Source of the DNA: Pseudomonas fluorescens
GTDB taxonomy: Bacteria; Pseudomonadota; Gammaproteobacteria; Pseudomonadales; Pseudomonadaceae
Length of the DNA: 64,000 nt
Reading direction: 5' to 3'
Assembly (NCBI RefSeq): GCF_902497995.1
Contig: NZ_CABVII010000007.1
Coordinates: forward strand, 1-64,000
Positions 30,425 to 39,696 of the stretch are shown piece by piece. The number at the start of each line of letters is the position of its first letter. The stretch's first letter is position 1. A model generated the notes under the pieces. That model had not been told where the DNA came from. It ran no database searches and worked only from the letters and a program-made list of their open reading frames with translations. Made by a program: the position numbers and the translations under genes.

Positions 30425-30858
30425 CACGCAGGCTCCTGGCATGTCGGGCACAGGTGCTTTTCGCCAGCAGTGGTCCAGCCCAACTCGGCAATCCGCGCCG
30501 TGGCGGCTGGCTTTTCGGCCTTGATGCCCAGCTTGGCGTCGACCGCAAACTCGAAGCTCAGCGCTTTGGCGCAGCTGTCGCAGTTCACTTTCCAGGTGTG
30601 GATCGCCAGTTCGCCGAACACCGGACCACTGGCCACCGCGACCCATTGGCCGGGCGGGTTGATCAGGTGGCGAACCGTTTCGACGGTCAGGCGCATGGAC
30701 AAGTCCTTGCTGCCTTTGAGGGTCACGACCAACACGTCGTTATTGCGAATCGAGCCGCCGTTGCCGGTGACTTGATAACGCCCCGGCACCAGGGCGCGGC
30801 ATTCGGTGAGGGTGTGTTGCGGGTTCATCAGGCTATAGCGAAAATCGTGTTCGACCAT
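30424..30858 (-). CDS. conserved hypothetical protein with two Cys pairs
   Basis: I do not recognise a named family. The 144-residue cytoplasmic protein has a beta-rich first half (PGRYQVTGNGGSIRNNDVLVV) and a likely zinc ribbon made of CDSC at about residue 100 and CPTC near the C-terminus. The ATG at 30858 with GGAGGA upstream fits better than an ATG eight codons earlier. It is directly upstream of, and coupled to, the META lipoprotein gene. Confidence 0.75.
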   Translation of the reverse strand: MVEHDFRYSLMNPQHTLTECRALVPGRYQVTGNGGSIRNNDVLVVTLKGSKDLSMRLTVETVRHLINPPGQWVAVASGPVFGELAIHTWKVNCDSCAKALSFEFAVDAKLGIKAEKPAATARIAELGWTTAGEKHLCPTCQEPA

Positions 30859-30935
30859 GGGTCCTCCAAATATGCGCGGCATGCTAGCACGGACATCAAC
30901 ACAGCACCGCGCGGGCGACTGACCTTCGATCTGGT

Positions 30936-31928
30936 TCAGTCGGCAGCAACTTGATTCCGGGTATTACCGACCGCCCAGGCCGCGATGTTCTGCAGGGTGG
31001 TTGCGGCAATCGCACCCAAGGCTTCGTGGGTCAGGAAGGCCTGGTGTGCGGTAATGATCACGTTGGGGAAAGTCAGCAGGCGCGCCAGCACATCGTCCTG
31101 CAGCGGCAGGTCGGAGCGATCCTCAAAGAACAGCTGCGCCTCCTCTTCATACACGTCCAGCCCCAGATAACCCAGTTGGCCGTCTTTCAACGCATCGATC
31201 AGCGCGGGGGTATCCACCAGCCCGCCGCGACCGGTATTGATCAGCATCGCGCCGGCCTGCATGTGCGCCAGTGACTCACCGTTGATCAAGTGTTTGCTCT
31301 GCTCGTTGAGCGGGCAATGCAGGCTGATGATCTGCGACTCGGCCAGTAACTGCGGCAAGCTCAAGTATCGGGCACCGAGGGCCTGGACCTGAGGATTGGG
31401 GCAGGGGTCGTACGCCAACAGCCGGCAGCCGAAGCCATGCATGATTTTGGCGAAGGTTGCGCCGATCTGCCCGGTGCCGACCACGCCGACGGTCTTGCCG
31501 ACCAGGTCGAAACCGGTCAAGCCATGCAGAGTGAAATCGCCCTCGCGGGTGCGGTTGTAGGCGCGGTGCAGGCGGCGGTTGAGCGCCAGGATCAGCGCCA
31601 CCGCATGTTCGGCCACCGCATGGGGCGAGTAGGCCGGGACCCGTACGATCGTCAGTCCCAGCCGTTTGGCCACGGCCAGGTCGACATGGTTGTAACCGGC
31701 CGAACGCAGCGCGATCAGACGGGTGCCGCCGGCGGCCAGGCGTTCGAGCACCGGGGCGCTGAGATCGTCATTGATGAACGCGCAGACCACCTCGTGCTGC
31801 TCCGCCAGCGCCACCGTGTCGAGGCTCAATCGCGCCGATTGAAAGTGCAACTCGATGCCGGCGGGCAGGGCGGCGGCGAGAAAGCTGTCGCGGTCGTAGG
31901 TCTGGCTGCTGAAAAGAATGGTGCGCAT
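30936..31928 (-). CDS. ldhA: D-lactate dehydrogenase (fermentative, LdhA)
   Basis: A 330-residue NAD-dependent D-2-hydroxyacid dehydrogenase with ALRSAGYNHVDL, the Rossmann loop GVVGTGQIGATFAKI, the catalytic Arg in NTGRGGLVDT, Glu in GLDVYEEEAQLFF and His in TAHQAFLT. It reduces pyruvate to D-lactate. It lies 21 bp after gacS on the same strand, the arrangement known in P. aeruginosa and P. fluorescens, so read-through from gacS is possible. Confidence 0.92.
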   Translation of the reverse strand: MRTILFSSQTYDRDSFLAAALPAGIELHFQSARLSLDTVALAEQHEVVCAFINDDLSAPVLERLAAGGTRLIALRSAGYNHVDLAVAKRLGLTIVRVPAYSPHAVAEHAVALILALNRRLHRAYNRTREGDFTLHGLTGFDLVGKTVGVVGTGQIGATFAKIMHGFGCRLLAYDPCPNPQVQALGARYLSLPQLLAESQIISLHCPLNEQSKHLINGESLAHMQAGAMLINTGRGGLVDTPALIDALKDGQLGYLGLDVYEEEAQLFFEDRSDLPLQDDVLARLLTFPNVIITAHQAFLTHEALGAIAATTLQNIAAWAVGNTRNQVAAD

Positions 31929-31949
31929 CTTGTCCTCCTGGACCGTGCT

Positions 31950-34703
31950 TCAAGCATTTATACGGGCATGGGCGGCCAGGCGGTTGATCGCCCGGTCGAG
32001 TTCTTCCAGCGCGCGGGGGGCTTTGGGGTCCTGTTGCTTGAGCAGGGTTTCGCTGCGCTGGCAGGCGGCGCGCAGTTGCGGCACGCCGCAATAGCGGGTC
32101 GCGCCGTGCAGACGATGAACGCGTTCGATCAGGGCGTTCTGGTCATTGGTTTCCCGAGCGCTGCGAATGGCTTCGCGGTCGGCTTCCAATGACGCCAGCA
32201 GCATCGCCAGCATGTCGGCCGCCAGATCAGCCTTGCCGGCGGCCAGGCGTAAACCTTCTTCGTGATCGAGCACCTGCAACTCATGGTCGCCGCCATGGCG
32301 GTCGCTGGAACGCTCCGGCCCATGATTGCGCAGCGCCAGGCCGGTCCACTTCAACACCACCTGCGCCAGTTGCCGTTCGCTGATCGGTTTGGTCAGGTAA
32401 TCGTCCATGCCGCTTTGCAGCAGCGCGCGTTTTTCGTTGGCCATGGCGTGGGCGGTGAGGGCCACGATCGGCAGCGGCGTGCAATGCCGTTCGCTTTCCC
32501 ACTGACGTATTGTTTCGGTGCTCTGGCGCCCGTCCATGCCTGGCATCTGCACGTCCATCAGCACCAGGTCGAAGGTCTCGCTCTGCACCGCCTTGACCGC
32601 GGCGTAACCACTTTCCACCGCGAGCACCTTGGCGCCCATGTCCTCGAGCAGGGTCTGCACCAGCAACAGGTTGGCCGGATTGTCGTCGACACACAGTACC
32701 TTCGGCGCACGGCTGGACACCGGTTCGCCCGGCTCGCTGCGCAACTGGCGCGGGTTGACCAGGTCGGACAGGGCCCGGCGCAGTTTGCGGGTGCAGGCCG
32801 GTTTGGCCTGCAGCTGGCTGTGGGGGCTGGGGACCGAGAGGTGGAACAGCGTCTGTTCGGTGGTCGGGCACAGCACCAGCACTTTGCAGCCCAGGTGTTC
32901 GAGGTCCCAGATGTGCTGGTTGAGGCGCTCCGGCGGCATGTCGTTGCTGGTGAGGCCCAGCACCGCCAGGTCAATCGCCTGATCGGTCTGATGCGCGCCG
33001 GTCACGCCATTGGTCAGGCTTTCCAGGGTATTGAACGGGGTGACTTCGAGGCCGCAGTCCTCCAGTTGATGCTGTAACGCCTGACGGGCCAACTCGTGGT
33101 TTTCCAGCACCGCCACCCGGCGCCCGAGCAGCGGCGGACCCGGCAGGTCTTCGGCGTCGTCGCGGGTTTTTGGCAGGCTCAGGCTGATCCAGAACTCCGA
33201 ACCTTCGCCCGGGGTGCTGTCGACCCCGATCTCGCCGCCCATCTGTTCGATCAAGCGCTTGGATATCACCAGGCCAAGCCCGGTGCCGCCAGGCTGTCGG
33301 GACAGCGAGTTGTCGGCCTGGCTGAACGCCTGGAACAGCGCGCGCACGTCCTGGCTCGACAGGCCGATGCCGGTATCCTGGATGCTGATGCGCAACTGCA
33401 CGCTGTCCTCATGCTCTTCTTCGAGCATGGCCCGGGCGACAATGGTGCCTTCGCGGGTGAATTTGATCGCGTTGCTGACCAGGTTGGTGAGGATCTGCTT
33501 GAGCCGCAGCGGATCACCCACCAGCGACAGCGGCGTATCGCGATACACCAGGCTCACCAGCTCCAGTTGTTTGGCGTGGGCGGCCGGGGCGAGGATGGTC
33601 AGGGTGTCCTGCAACAGGTCGCGCAGATTGAACGGAATATGGTCGAGCACCAGTTTGCCGGCCTCGATCTTGGAAAAGTCGAGGATCTCGTTGATGATCC
33701 CCAGCAGGCTGTCGGCGGACTTTTCGATGGTCCCCAGATAGTCGAGCTGGCGCGGGGTCAGCTCGCTTTTTTGCAGCAGATGGGTGAAGCCGAGTATGCC
33801 ATTGAGCGGCGTGCGGATTTCATGGCTCATGTTGGCCAGGAATTCGGATTTGATCCGGCTGGCTTCCAGGGCTTCCTTGCGCGCCAGGTCGAGCTCGATG
33901 TTCTGGATTTCGATGGTTTCCAGATTTTGCCGTACATCTTCGGTGGCCTGGTCGATGCTGTGTTGCAATTCTTCCTGGGCGTTTTGCAGGGTGCCGGCCA
34001 TGCGGTTGATGCCGGACGCCAGTTCATCCAGCTCCTGACTGCCGAGGGGCGGCAGGCGGGTTTCCAGATGCCCGTCCTTGAGTTGCGCCACGGCTTGCTT
34101 GATCTGGCTCAGCGGCCGGTTGATGGTCCGGCCCATGCGCAACGCCAGCAGCGCGGCACCGCCCAGGCCTGCGCCGATCAGCAGCAGGCTGGCGAACAGG
34201 CTGCGGTAACCGCGCAGCAGCATGCCGTTGTGGGACAGTTCGAGTTCCACCCAGCCGAGCAGGCGGTCGGCTTCACCGGGGATCAAGTCGCCGGCCAGAT
34301 TGCGGTGCTTGCCGAATACCGGCAACAGGTAGCGAGTCGCATCGTTGCCGCTGCGGCGCAGCAGCTGCGAGCCGTCGCCCAGAGGGGCTGGATTGAGCAT
34401 GATCGGGCCGGCATGGGCCAGTAGCGTGCGGTCGGGCGCGAGGAAGGTCACCGCGCGAACGTCCGGCTGCTCCAGTGACTGGGTGGCGATGCGCTCCAGC
34501 AGCTCGTTGTTCTGGTGGCCCATGGCCGGGGCCACCAGGGGCGCCAGCTGTTCGGCGATCATTTCGCCACGCTGCATGAGTTGGGCTTGCAGGTCGGACT
34601 GCTGCATCCAGGTAAAGTAGCCACCCAGTACCAACGCCATCAGGCTGGTAGGCAACAGGGTCAGTAACAGCACGCGGCCTTTGATTCCCAGTTTCTTGAG
34701 CAC
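31950..34703 (-). CDS. gacS: GacS hybrid sensor kinase
   Basis: This 917-residue inner-membrane kinase heads the Gac/Rsm cascade that controls secondary metabolism and biofilm. Order: TM1 (residues 11-30), periplasmic loop, TM2 (168-190), HAMP, kinase core with His294 in [13 protein letters not shown]-box [10 protein letters not shown]-boxes DTGIGLS and GTGLGLVIS; then a receiver-like region without a phospho-acceptor Asp (about 575-665), a true receiver with Asp717 in [12 protein letters not shown], and an HPt domain with His866 in [10 protein letters not shown]. It starts at a GTG (34703); the frame runs further upstream but [15 protein letters not shown] marks the family start. gacA is not in the window. 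Confidence 0.95.
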   Translation of the reverse strand: MLKKLGIKGRVLLLTLLPTSLMALVLGGYFTWMQQSDLQAQLMQRGEMIAEQLAPLVAPAMGHQNNELLERIATQSLEQPDVRAVTFLAPDRTLLAHAGPIMLNPAPLGDGSQLLRRSGNDATRYLLPVFGKHRNLAGDLIPGEADRLLGWVELELSHNGMLLRGYRSLFASLLLIGAGLGGAALLALRMGRTINRPLSQIKQAVAQLKDGHLETRLPPLGSQELDELASGINRMAGTLQNAQEELQHSIDQATEDVRQNLETIEIQNIELDLARKEALEASRIKSEFLANMSHEIRTPLNGILGFTHLLQKSELTPRQLDYLGTIEKSADSLLGIINEILDFSKIEAGKLVLDHIPFNLRDLLQDTLTILAPAAHAKQLELVSLVYRDTPLSLVGDPLRLKQILTNLVSNAIKFTREGTIVARAMLEEEHEDSVQLRISIQDTGIGLSSQDVRALFQAFSQADNSLSRQPGGTGLGLVISKRLIEQMGGEIGVDSTPGEGSEFWISLSLPKTRDDAEDLPGPPLLGRRVAVLENHELARQALQHQLEDCGLEVTPFNTLESLTNGVTGAHQTDQAIDLAVLGLTSNDMPPERLNQHIWDLEHLGCKVLVLCPTTEQTLFHLSVPSPHSQLQAKPACTRKLRRALSDLVNPRQLRSEPGEPVSSRAPKVLCVDDNPANLLLVQTLLEDMGAKVLAVESGYAAVKAVQSETFDLVLMDVQMPGMDGRQSTETIRQWESERHCTPLPIVALTAHAMANEKRALLQSGMDDYLTKPISERQLAQVVLKWTGLALRNHGPERSSDRHGGDHELQVLDHEEGLRLAAGKADLAADMLAMLLASLEADREAIRSARETNDQNALIERVHRLHGATRYCGVPQLRAACQRSETLLKQQDPKAPRALEELDRAINRLAAHARINA

Positions 34704-34918
34704 GCCTCTCTCCTGCATCCAGCTAGTCAATGACCTGCACGTACGTCCGGCACGCACCACCTGCGCAGTGTAGCGATTTGATCGCGGGCCATCCCGGTAA
34801 AAATCGATGCAGTCATTCGTCGGCCGCAGGCCTGCTTTTGCGTCACGGGCAAACCTTGGGTTGCCCCTGGCGAGGCAATCTTGAATAATCGCCAACTGAG
34901 AATTATTTGCAGATACTC

Positions 34919-35641
34919 ATGACTCCCATCTCTGTTGGCCTGCCTCGCATCCTTTCCATCGAAGACGACCTCGTGCTCGGTGCCTATGTTCATGAGCACC
35001 TGGGGCGTTGCGGGTTTCAGGTGACCTGGTGCCAGAACGGTCAGGAAGGCCTGGCCATAGCCCGCCAGCAAGCCTTCGATGTGGTGCTGATGGACATTCT
35101 GTTGCCGGGTATGGATGGGCTGAACGTGCTGACGCAATTGCGCCAGAGCCATTCGACTCCAGTGGTGCTGATGTCCGCGCTCGGGGCCGAGGCGGATCGC
35201 ATCAGCGGCTTTCGCCTGGGCGCCGATGATTATTTGCCCAAACCCTTCAGCATGGCGGAGTTGCGGGTGCGCATCGAAGCGATCCTGCGGCGGGTGGCGC
35301 TCGACCGGCGGCCGGAGCCAGCATCGATCGTTGCCTCGGCGGACGGCCTGCGGTTCGATGATGAGCTGTTTGAGGTTTTTTACGCCGCCCAGGCTGCCGG
35401 CCTGACCCGCAGCGAGTATCGGCTGCTGGAAACCCTGAACCGCAATGGCGATGAAGTGCTGAGCAAGGCCTTCCTTTATCAGCAGGTGCTGCAACGCGGT
35501 TACGCGGCCCATGACCGCAGCCTCGACATGCACATCAGCCAGATCCGCCGCAAGCTCAAGGTCATCGGCTACACCGAGCGGGAAGTGCGCACGGTCTGGG
35601 GCAAGGGCTATGTATTGAGTGCTGTCGATGAAGTGGTCTGA
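34919..35641 (+). CDS. OmpR-family response regulator, PirR-like
   Basis: A 240-residue regulator: receiver with SIEDDLVLGAYVHEHL, Asp59 in VVLMDILLPGMDG and DDYLPKPFSMAEL, and a winged helix with RSLDMHISQIRRKLK and VWGKGYVLS. Being divergent from gacS and followed by a sensor kinase, it matches the place of pirR in P. aeruginosa, whose product controls an enterobactin receptor. No receptor gene follows here, so the target is uncertain. The ATG at 34919 is chosen over an upstream TTG. Confidence 0.72.
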   Translation: MTPISVGLPRILSIEDDLVLGAYVHEHLGRCGFQVTWCQNGQEGLAIARQQAFDVVLMDILLPGMDGLNVLTQLRQSHSTPVVLMSALGAEADRISGFRLGADDYLPKPFSMAELRVRIEAILRRVALDRRPEPASIVASADGLRFDDELFEVFYAAQAAGLTRSEYRLLETLNRNGDEVLSKAFLYQQVLQRGYAAHDRSLDMHISQIRRKLKVIGYTEREVRTVWGKGYVLSAVDEVV

Positions 35642-37052
35642 TCTGCCGGGCCGGCATTCGCTGTTCTGGAAGCTGGCGTGTCTGTTGGTGGCGTTCTGTC
35701 TATTGATGATCTGGTTGAGTTGGTACTGGGGCCGCTACATGGAGCAGCGGAACCAGTTCCTGTCGGATGACGCCCGAGCCACCCTGACGCGCTATGCCGC
35801 CGAGGCCGAGCAAGCGTGGCAGGAGCGGCAGCACGCGGGCATCGATGCCTGGCTGCAGGAGATGCAACAGCGCGAAACGGGCTGGGTGGGCGTCATTGGC
35901 GGTGATTTGCAGTCGTTGAGCAGCCTGCCGCTATCGGACAAGGACATCCAGCGCCTGACCTTTCTGCGCGGCCTGGACTGGCCCATCCATAAAAAAGGTC
36001 GGCCGTGGCTGCGGGTGCCGTTTCCCGGCGACTCGTCCGCCGGCAGCCTGGTGATCGAGCTGCCCCAGCGTTTCGTGCCCGGGCGTTATCGGGTGTTCTG
36101 GCGGGTGATCACCAACGGCGTCATCCCTGGCCTGTTCACCTTGCTGCTGTGCGTGGGGCTGTATCGGTTGCTGGTCGTGCCGTTGAACAGTCTGCGTGAG
36201 CAAGCCAATGCCTGGCGCGCCGACCAGTTGGGCGTGCGACTGTCGCGCCGTACGACCAACCGTTGCGATGAACTGGGTGAGCTGGGCCGAGCTTTCGATC
36301 ACATGTCCGAACGCCTGCAAGGCACCGTGGCCCTGCAACAACAATTGTTGCGTGATCTGTCCCACGAGCTGCGCACGCCGCTGAGCCGCCTGCGGGTGGC
36401 CAGCGAGAGCGAGCAGGGACTGGCGCAATTGCGCGAACGCATTGGCCGGGAAGTCGATGGGATGCAGCGGCTGGTGGAGGACACCCTGCAACTGGCCTGG
36501 CTCGACACCGAGCGCGCGCCATTGCCCGACGAAGCCATCCAGATCCAGGCACTGTGGGAAATGCTCACGGAAAACGCCTGTTATGAAAGTGGCTGGCCGG
36601 CCCATCAACTGCAATGCACGGTGGATTCGTCCTGCTGGGTGCGCGGCCATCTCAACACCCTGGCCCAGGCGTTGGAGAACATTCTGCGCAATGCCATTCG
36701 TCACTCCCCACAGAGCGGCGTTGTACGTCTCGATGGGCGGCGTGACGGCGACTTCTGGCATCTGTGGCTGGAAGATGAGGGCGGCGGCGTGGCTGCTGAA
36801 AATCTGGAACGGATCTTTTCGCCGTTCATCCGGCTCGATGGGTCGCGGCCGGGGGATGGTGGGTTTGGATTGGGGTTGAGCATTGCCAGGAATGCGGTGC
36901 AGCGACAGGGGGGGAGGCTTTGGGCTGAAAATACTGGCAGGGGTTTGCGGCTGAATATACGGTTATTGGCTGATGTCGATGGCGTCAGTGATGCCGCCTT
37001 CGCGGGCAAGCCCGCTCCCACAGGGGACGGATGTCGGCCACACATTGTGTGA
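35628..37052 (+). CDS. sensor histidine kinase, PirS-like, with a REP-encoded C-terminus
   Basis: A 474-residue kinase: TM1 (about 15-37), a periplasmic domain, TM2 (about 160-185), HAMP, His246 in RDLSHELRTPLSRLR, N-box NILRNAIRHSP, G-boxes EDEGGGVAAE and GGFGLGLSIARN. It overlaps the regulator by 14 bases. The ATPase domain ends near residue 450 (GRGLRLNIRLL), and the last ~20 residues (AFAGKPAPTGDG and on) are translated from a REP arm at 36995-37026, so the original stop was apparently lost when the repeat arrived or decayed. Confidence 0.8.
   Translation: MKWSDLPGRHSLFWKLACLLVAFCLLMIWLSWYWGRYMEQRNQFLSDDARATLTRYAAEAEQAWQERQHAGIDAWLQEMQQRETGWVGVIGGDLQSLSSLPLSDKDIQRLTFLRGLDWPIHKKGRPWLRVPFPGDSSAGSLVIELPQRFVPGRYRVFWRVITNGVIPGLFTLLLCVGLYRLLVVPLNSLREQANAWRADQLGVRLSRRTTNRCDELGELGRAFDHMSERLQGTVALQQQLLRDLSHELRTPLSRLRVASESEQGLAQLRERIGREVDGMQRLVEDTLQLAWLDTERAPLPDEAIQIQALWEMLTENACYESGWPAHQLQCTVDSSCWVRGHLNTLAQALENILRNAIRHSPQSGVVRLDGRRDGDFWHLWLEDEGGGVAAENLERIFSPFIRLDGSRPGDGGFGLGLSIARNAVQRQGGRLWAENTGRGLRLNIRLLADVDGVSDAAFAGKPAPTGDGCRPHIV
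36995..37026. repeat. single REP arm inside the 3' end of the PirS-like gene
   Basis: CCTTCGCGGGCAAGCCCGCTCCCACAGGGG is an intact 'GTGGGAGCGGGCTTGCCC' class arm with no inverted partner. It lies within the reading frame of the kinase gene. Confidence 0.85.
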
Positions 37053-37097
37053 TCACCGCAGATCCAGTTCTATGAGACTTACCATGCTGAAGAGAAA

Positions 37098-37116
37098 GTC
37101 GCACCACTGGTGCGAC
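37098..37116. promoter_or_regulatory. 19-base perfect palindrome of unknown role upstream of cysM
   Basis: GTCGCACCA-C-TGGTGCGAC lies in the 266-base gap between the PirS-like gene and cysM, with no T-run after it. It looks like an operator rather than a terminator. Nearer cysM the gap holds TTATTCCCATAAGCCATAAG (37219-37238), whose left half resembles a CysB half-site. Confidence 0.4.
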
Positions 37117-37318
37117 AATTATCCTGATACCAGCTACCGGACAAACAGTTGTTGCAAGCCAAGTTGCATGAGTTCTAGGCCCTGAATATTGCACAGGGAG
37201 AGGGAACTGGATAATCCGCTTATTCCCATAAGCCATAAGCACCGCACTTTGCGTGATATGGCCTGCGAACGTTTGCCGGTATGATAGGCGCCCCCGCAGT
37301 CTGGATTGCGAATACGCC

Positions 37319-38221
37319 ATGATCTTGCAGTACCCAACCATCGCCGATTGCGTCGGCAACACTCCGCTGGTCCGTTTGCAGCGCCTGCCCGGCGCCACCA
37401 GCAACACCCTTTTGCTCAAGCTCGAAGGGAATAACCCGGCGGGTTCGGTCAAGGACCGTCCGGCGCTGTCGATGATCACCCGCGCCGAGTTGCGCGGGCA
37501 GATCCACGTCGGCGATACGCTGATCGAGGCGACCTCGGGCAACACCGGGATCGCCTTGGCGATGGCCGCCGCGATCAAGGGTTACAAGATGATCCTGATC
37601 ATGCCCGACAGCTCCAGCGCCGAGCGCAAGGCGGCGATGACCGCCTATGGCGCCGAGCTGATTCTGGTCACCCAGGAAGAGGGCATGGAAGGTGCCCGCG
37701 ACCTCGCCGACCGGATGCAGGCCGAAGGCCGTGGCAAGGTGCTGGATCAGTTTGCCAACGGGGACAACCCCGAGGCGCACTACACCACCACCGGCCCTGA
37801 AATCTGGCGTCAGACCGAAGGTACCATCACGCATTTCGTCAGTTCGATGGGCACCACCGGGACCATCATGGGTGTTTCGCGCTACTTGAAAGAGCAGAAC
37901 GACAACGTGCAGATCATTGGTCTGCAACCGATGGAAGGTTCGGCGATTCCGGGTATCCGTCGCTGGCCGCAGGAATACCTGCCGAAGATCTACCAGGCCG
38001 ATCGCGTGGACCGGATCGTCGACATGGCACAAAGCGAAGCCGAAGACGTGACTCGTCGTCTGGCCCGCGAAGAAGGCATCTTCTGTGGCGTGTCCTCCGG
38101 CGGTGCCGTGGCGGCGATGCTGCGTCTGTCCAAAGAGGTTGAAAACGCGGTGATCGTCGCGATCATCTGCGACCGTGGCGACCGATACCTGTCGACCGGC
38201 ATTTTCGACGCGCCCAACTGA
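37319..38221 (+). CDS. cysM: CysM, O-acetylserine (thiol)-lyase B
   Basis: A 300-residue PLP enzyme that makes cysteine from O-acetylserine and sulfide or thiosulfate. The PLP lysine is in [12 protein letters not shown], the substrate loop is [13 protein letters not shown], and the PLP-phosphate loop is [23 protein letters not shown] distinguishes CysM from CysK. The ATG at 37319 gives the family N-terminus ([20 protein letters not shown]). Its stop overlaps the rlmD start (TGATG). Confidence 0.95.
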   Translation: MILQYPTIADCVGNTPLVRLQRLPGATSNTLLLKLEGNNPAGSVKDRPALSMITRAELRGQIHVGDTLIEATSGNTGIALAMAAAIKGYKMILIMPDSSSAERKAAMTAYGAELILVTQEEGMEGARDLADRMQAEGRGKVLDQFANGDNPEAHYTTTGPEIWRQTEGTITHFVSSMGTTGTIMGVSRYLKEQNDNVQIIGLQPMEGSAIPGIRRWPQEYLPKIYQADRVDRIVDMAQSEAEDVTRRLAREEGIFCGVSSGGAVAAMLRLSKEVENAVIVAIICDRGDRYLSTGIFDAPN

Positions 38222-39573
38222 TGGCCAGACAAGAGAGAGGCCTGCGCTTCCAGCCCACCGGCGGCAGCAAGGCCGCGCAAATCCCGACCGGCAAAAAGCA
38301 GCGCCTGACCATCGAGCGCCTGGCCAATGACGGTCGCGGCATCGCGTTTTACGAAGGTCGCACCTGGTTCGTCATCGGCGCATTGGCCGGTGAAGAAGTC
38401 GAGGCGCGGGTGTTGGGCGCTCACGGCAAGGTGGTCGAAGCGCGCACCGAACGTGTGTTCCGGGCCAGCGAATTGCGTCGTCCGGCACCGTGCCCGCACG
38501 CCGATCGCTGCGGCGGTTGCAGCGTGCAACATCTGCCCCATGACGAACAACTCGCCCTGAAACAGCGCATGCTCACCGAACAATTATCGAAGGTCGCCGG
38601 CGTCGAACCCCAAGAGTGGGCAGCGCCGTTGAGCGGTCCGGAATTCGGTTACCGCCGTCGTGCCCGGGTGGCCGTGCGTTGGGGCAAGAAGGCGAAAAAA
38701 CTCGAGGTCGGTTTTCGCGCGGCGGGCAGTCAGGACATCGTTGGGATCAACGAATGCCCGGTGCTGGTACAACCCTTGCAGCCGATCATGACCCGCTTGC
38801 CGGAGATGTTGCGGCGCTTGAGCAAGCCTCAGGCGTTGGGGCACGTGGAATTGTTCAGCGGCTCGTCACTGGCAGTGTTGCTGCGACACATGGCGCCGTT
38901 GTCCGACGCCGACATGACGATTCTCAAGGATTTCTGCGCCTTCCATGACGCTCAATTGTGGTTGCACGGTGACGGCGAACCCCATCCGGTCGAGCCCGAT
39001 CAGTCTCTGGGCTATCGCCTTGAACAGTGGGATCTGAACCTGGCGTATCGGCCGGGGGATTTCATCCAGGTCAACGCCGGGGTCAACGAAGCGATGGTTG
39101 CCCAGGCACTGGACTGGCTGAAACCGCAAGCGGATGAGCGAGTTCTCGATCTATTCTGTGGTTTGGGTAACTTTGCACTGCCGCTGGCCAAGGCCGTTCG
39201 CGAAGTCGTGGCGGTGGAAGGCGTGCAGGCGATGGTCGAGCGGGCAGCCGCCAACGCCGCCAGCAACAATCTGCATAACGCGAAATTTTTTCAGGCAGAT
39301 TTATCCCAGCCTTTGACCGATGCCGAATGGGCGCGCGAAGGCTTTTGTGCGGTACTCTTGGACCCACCGCGTGACGGTGCTTTCGAGGTCGTGCGCAAGC
39401 TGGCGTCCCTGGGCGCCAAACGGCTGGTGTACGTGTCGTGCAACCCGGCAACGCTGGCGCGCGATACGGTTGAATTGATCAAGCAGGGCTACCGGTTAAA
39501 ACGTGCCGGGATTCTCGATATGTTTCCTCAAACGGCACATGTCGAGGCCATGGCGTTATTTGAAGCGAGCTAG
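38221..39573 (+). CDS. rlmD: RlmD, 23S rRNA m5U1939 methyltransferase
   Basis: A 450-residue SAM-dependent enzyme: N-terminal TRAM domain ([20 protein letters not shown]), a [4Fe-4S] cluster bound by the Cys cluster in [15 protein letters not shown], and a Rossmann methyltransferase with [24 protein letters not shown] and the catalytic Cys in [13 protein letters not shown]. It methylates U1939 in 23S rRNA. Translationally coupled to cysM, and 123 bp before relA, as in other pseudomonads. Confidence 0.95.
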   Translation: MARQERGLRFQPTGGSKAAQIPTGKKQRLTIERLANDGRGIAFYEGRTWFVIGALAGEEVEARVLGAHGKVVEARTERVFRASELRRPAPCPHADRCGGCSVQHLPHDEQLALKQRMLTEQLSKVAGVEPQEWAAPLSGPEFGYRRRARVAVRWGKKAKKLEVGFRAAGSQDIVGINECPVLVQPLQPIMTRLPEMLRRLSKPQALGHVELFSGSSLAVLLRHMAPLSDADMTILKDFCAFHDAQLWLHGDGEPHPVEPDQSLGYRLEQWDLNLAYRPGDFIQVNAGVNEAMVAQALDWLKPQADERVLDLFCGLGNFALPLAKAVREVVAVEGVQAMVERAAANAASNNLHNAKFFQADLSQPLTDAEWAREGFCAVLLDPPRDGAFEVVRKLASLGAKRLVYVSCNPATLARDTVELIKQGYRLKRAGILDMFPQTAHVEAMALFEAS

Positions 39574-39696
39574 GAAGGCTCGTCTGGTCCGACTGGCCCG
39601 CCCGTGCAGCCGCGCACCAGCCCGATGTGGGCTCATGGGCAGCGAAGGTCAGCGATTTTGACGCATTGAATCTGCGTCGTAGGGAAGGTAAGCAAG

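Noticed and set aside
33096..34424. Long plus-strand frame (442 codons) opposite gacS
   Set aside because: Shadow of the gacS coding sequence; composition is biased to Gln/His/Arg as expected for antisense and it has no domain.
37098..37116. Palindrome before cysM as an NtrC site
   Set aside because: NtrC sites have GCAC-N7-GTGC; here the spacer is five bases.
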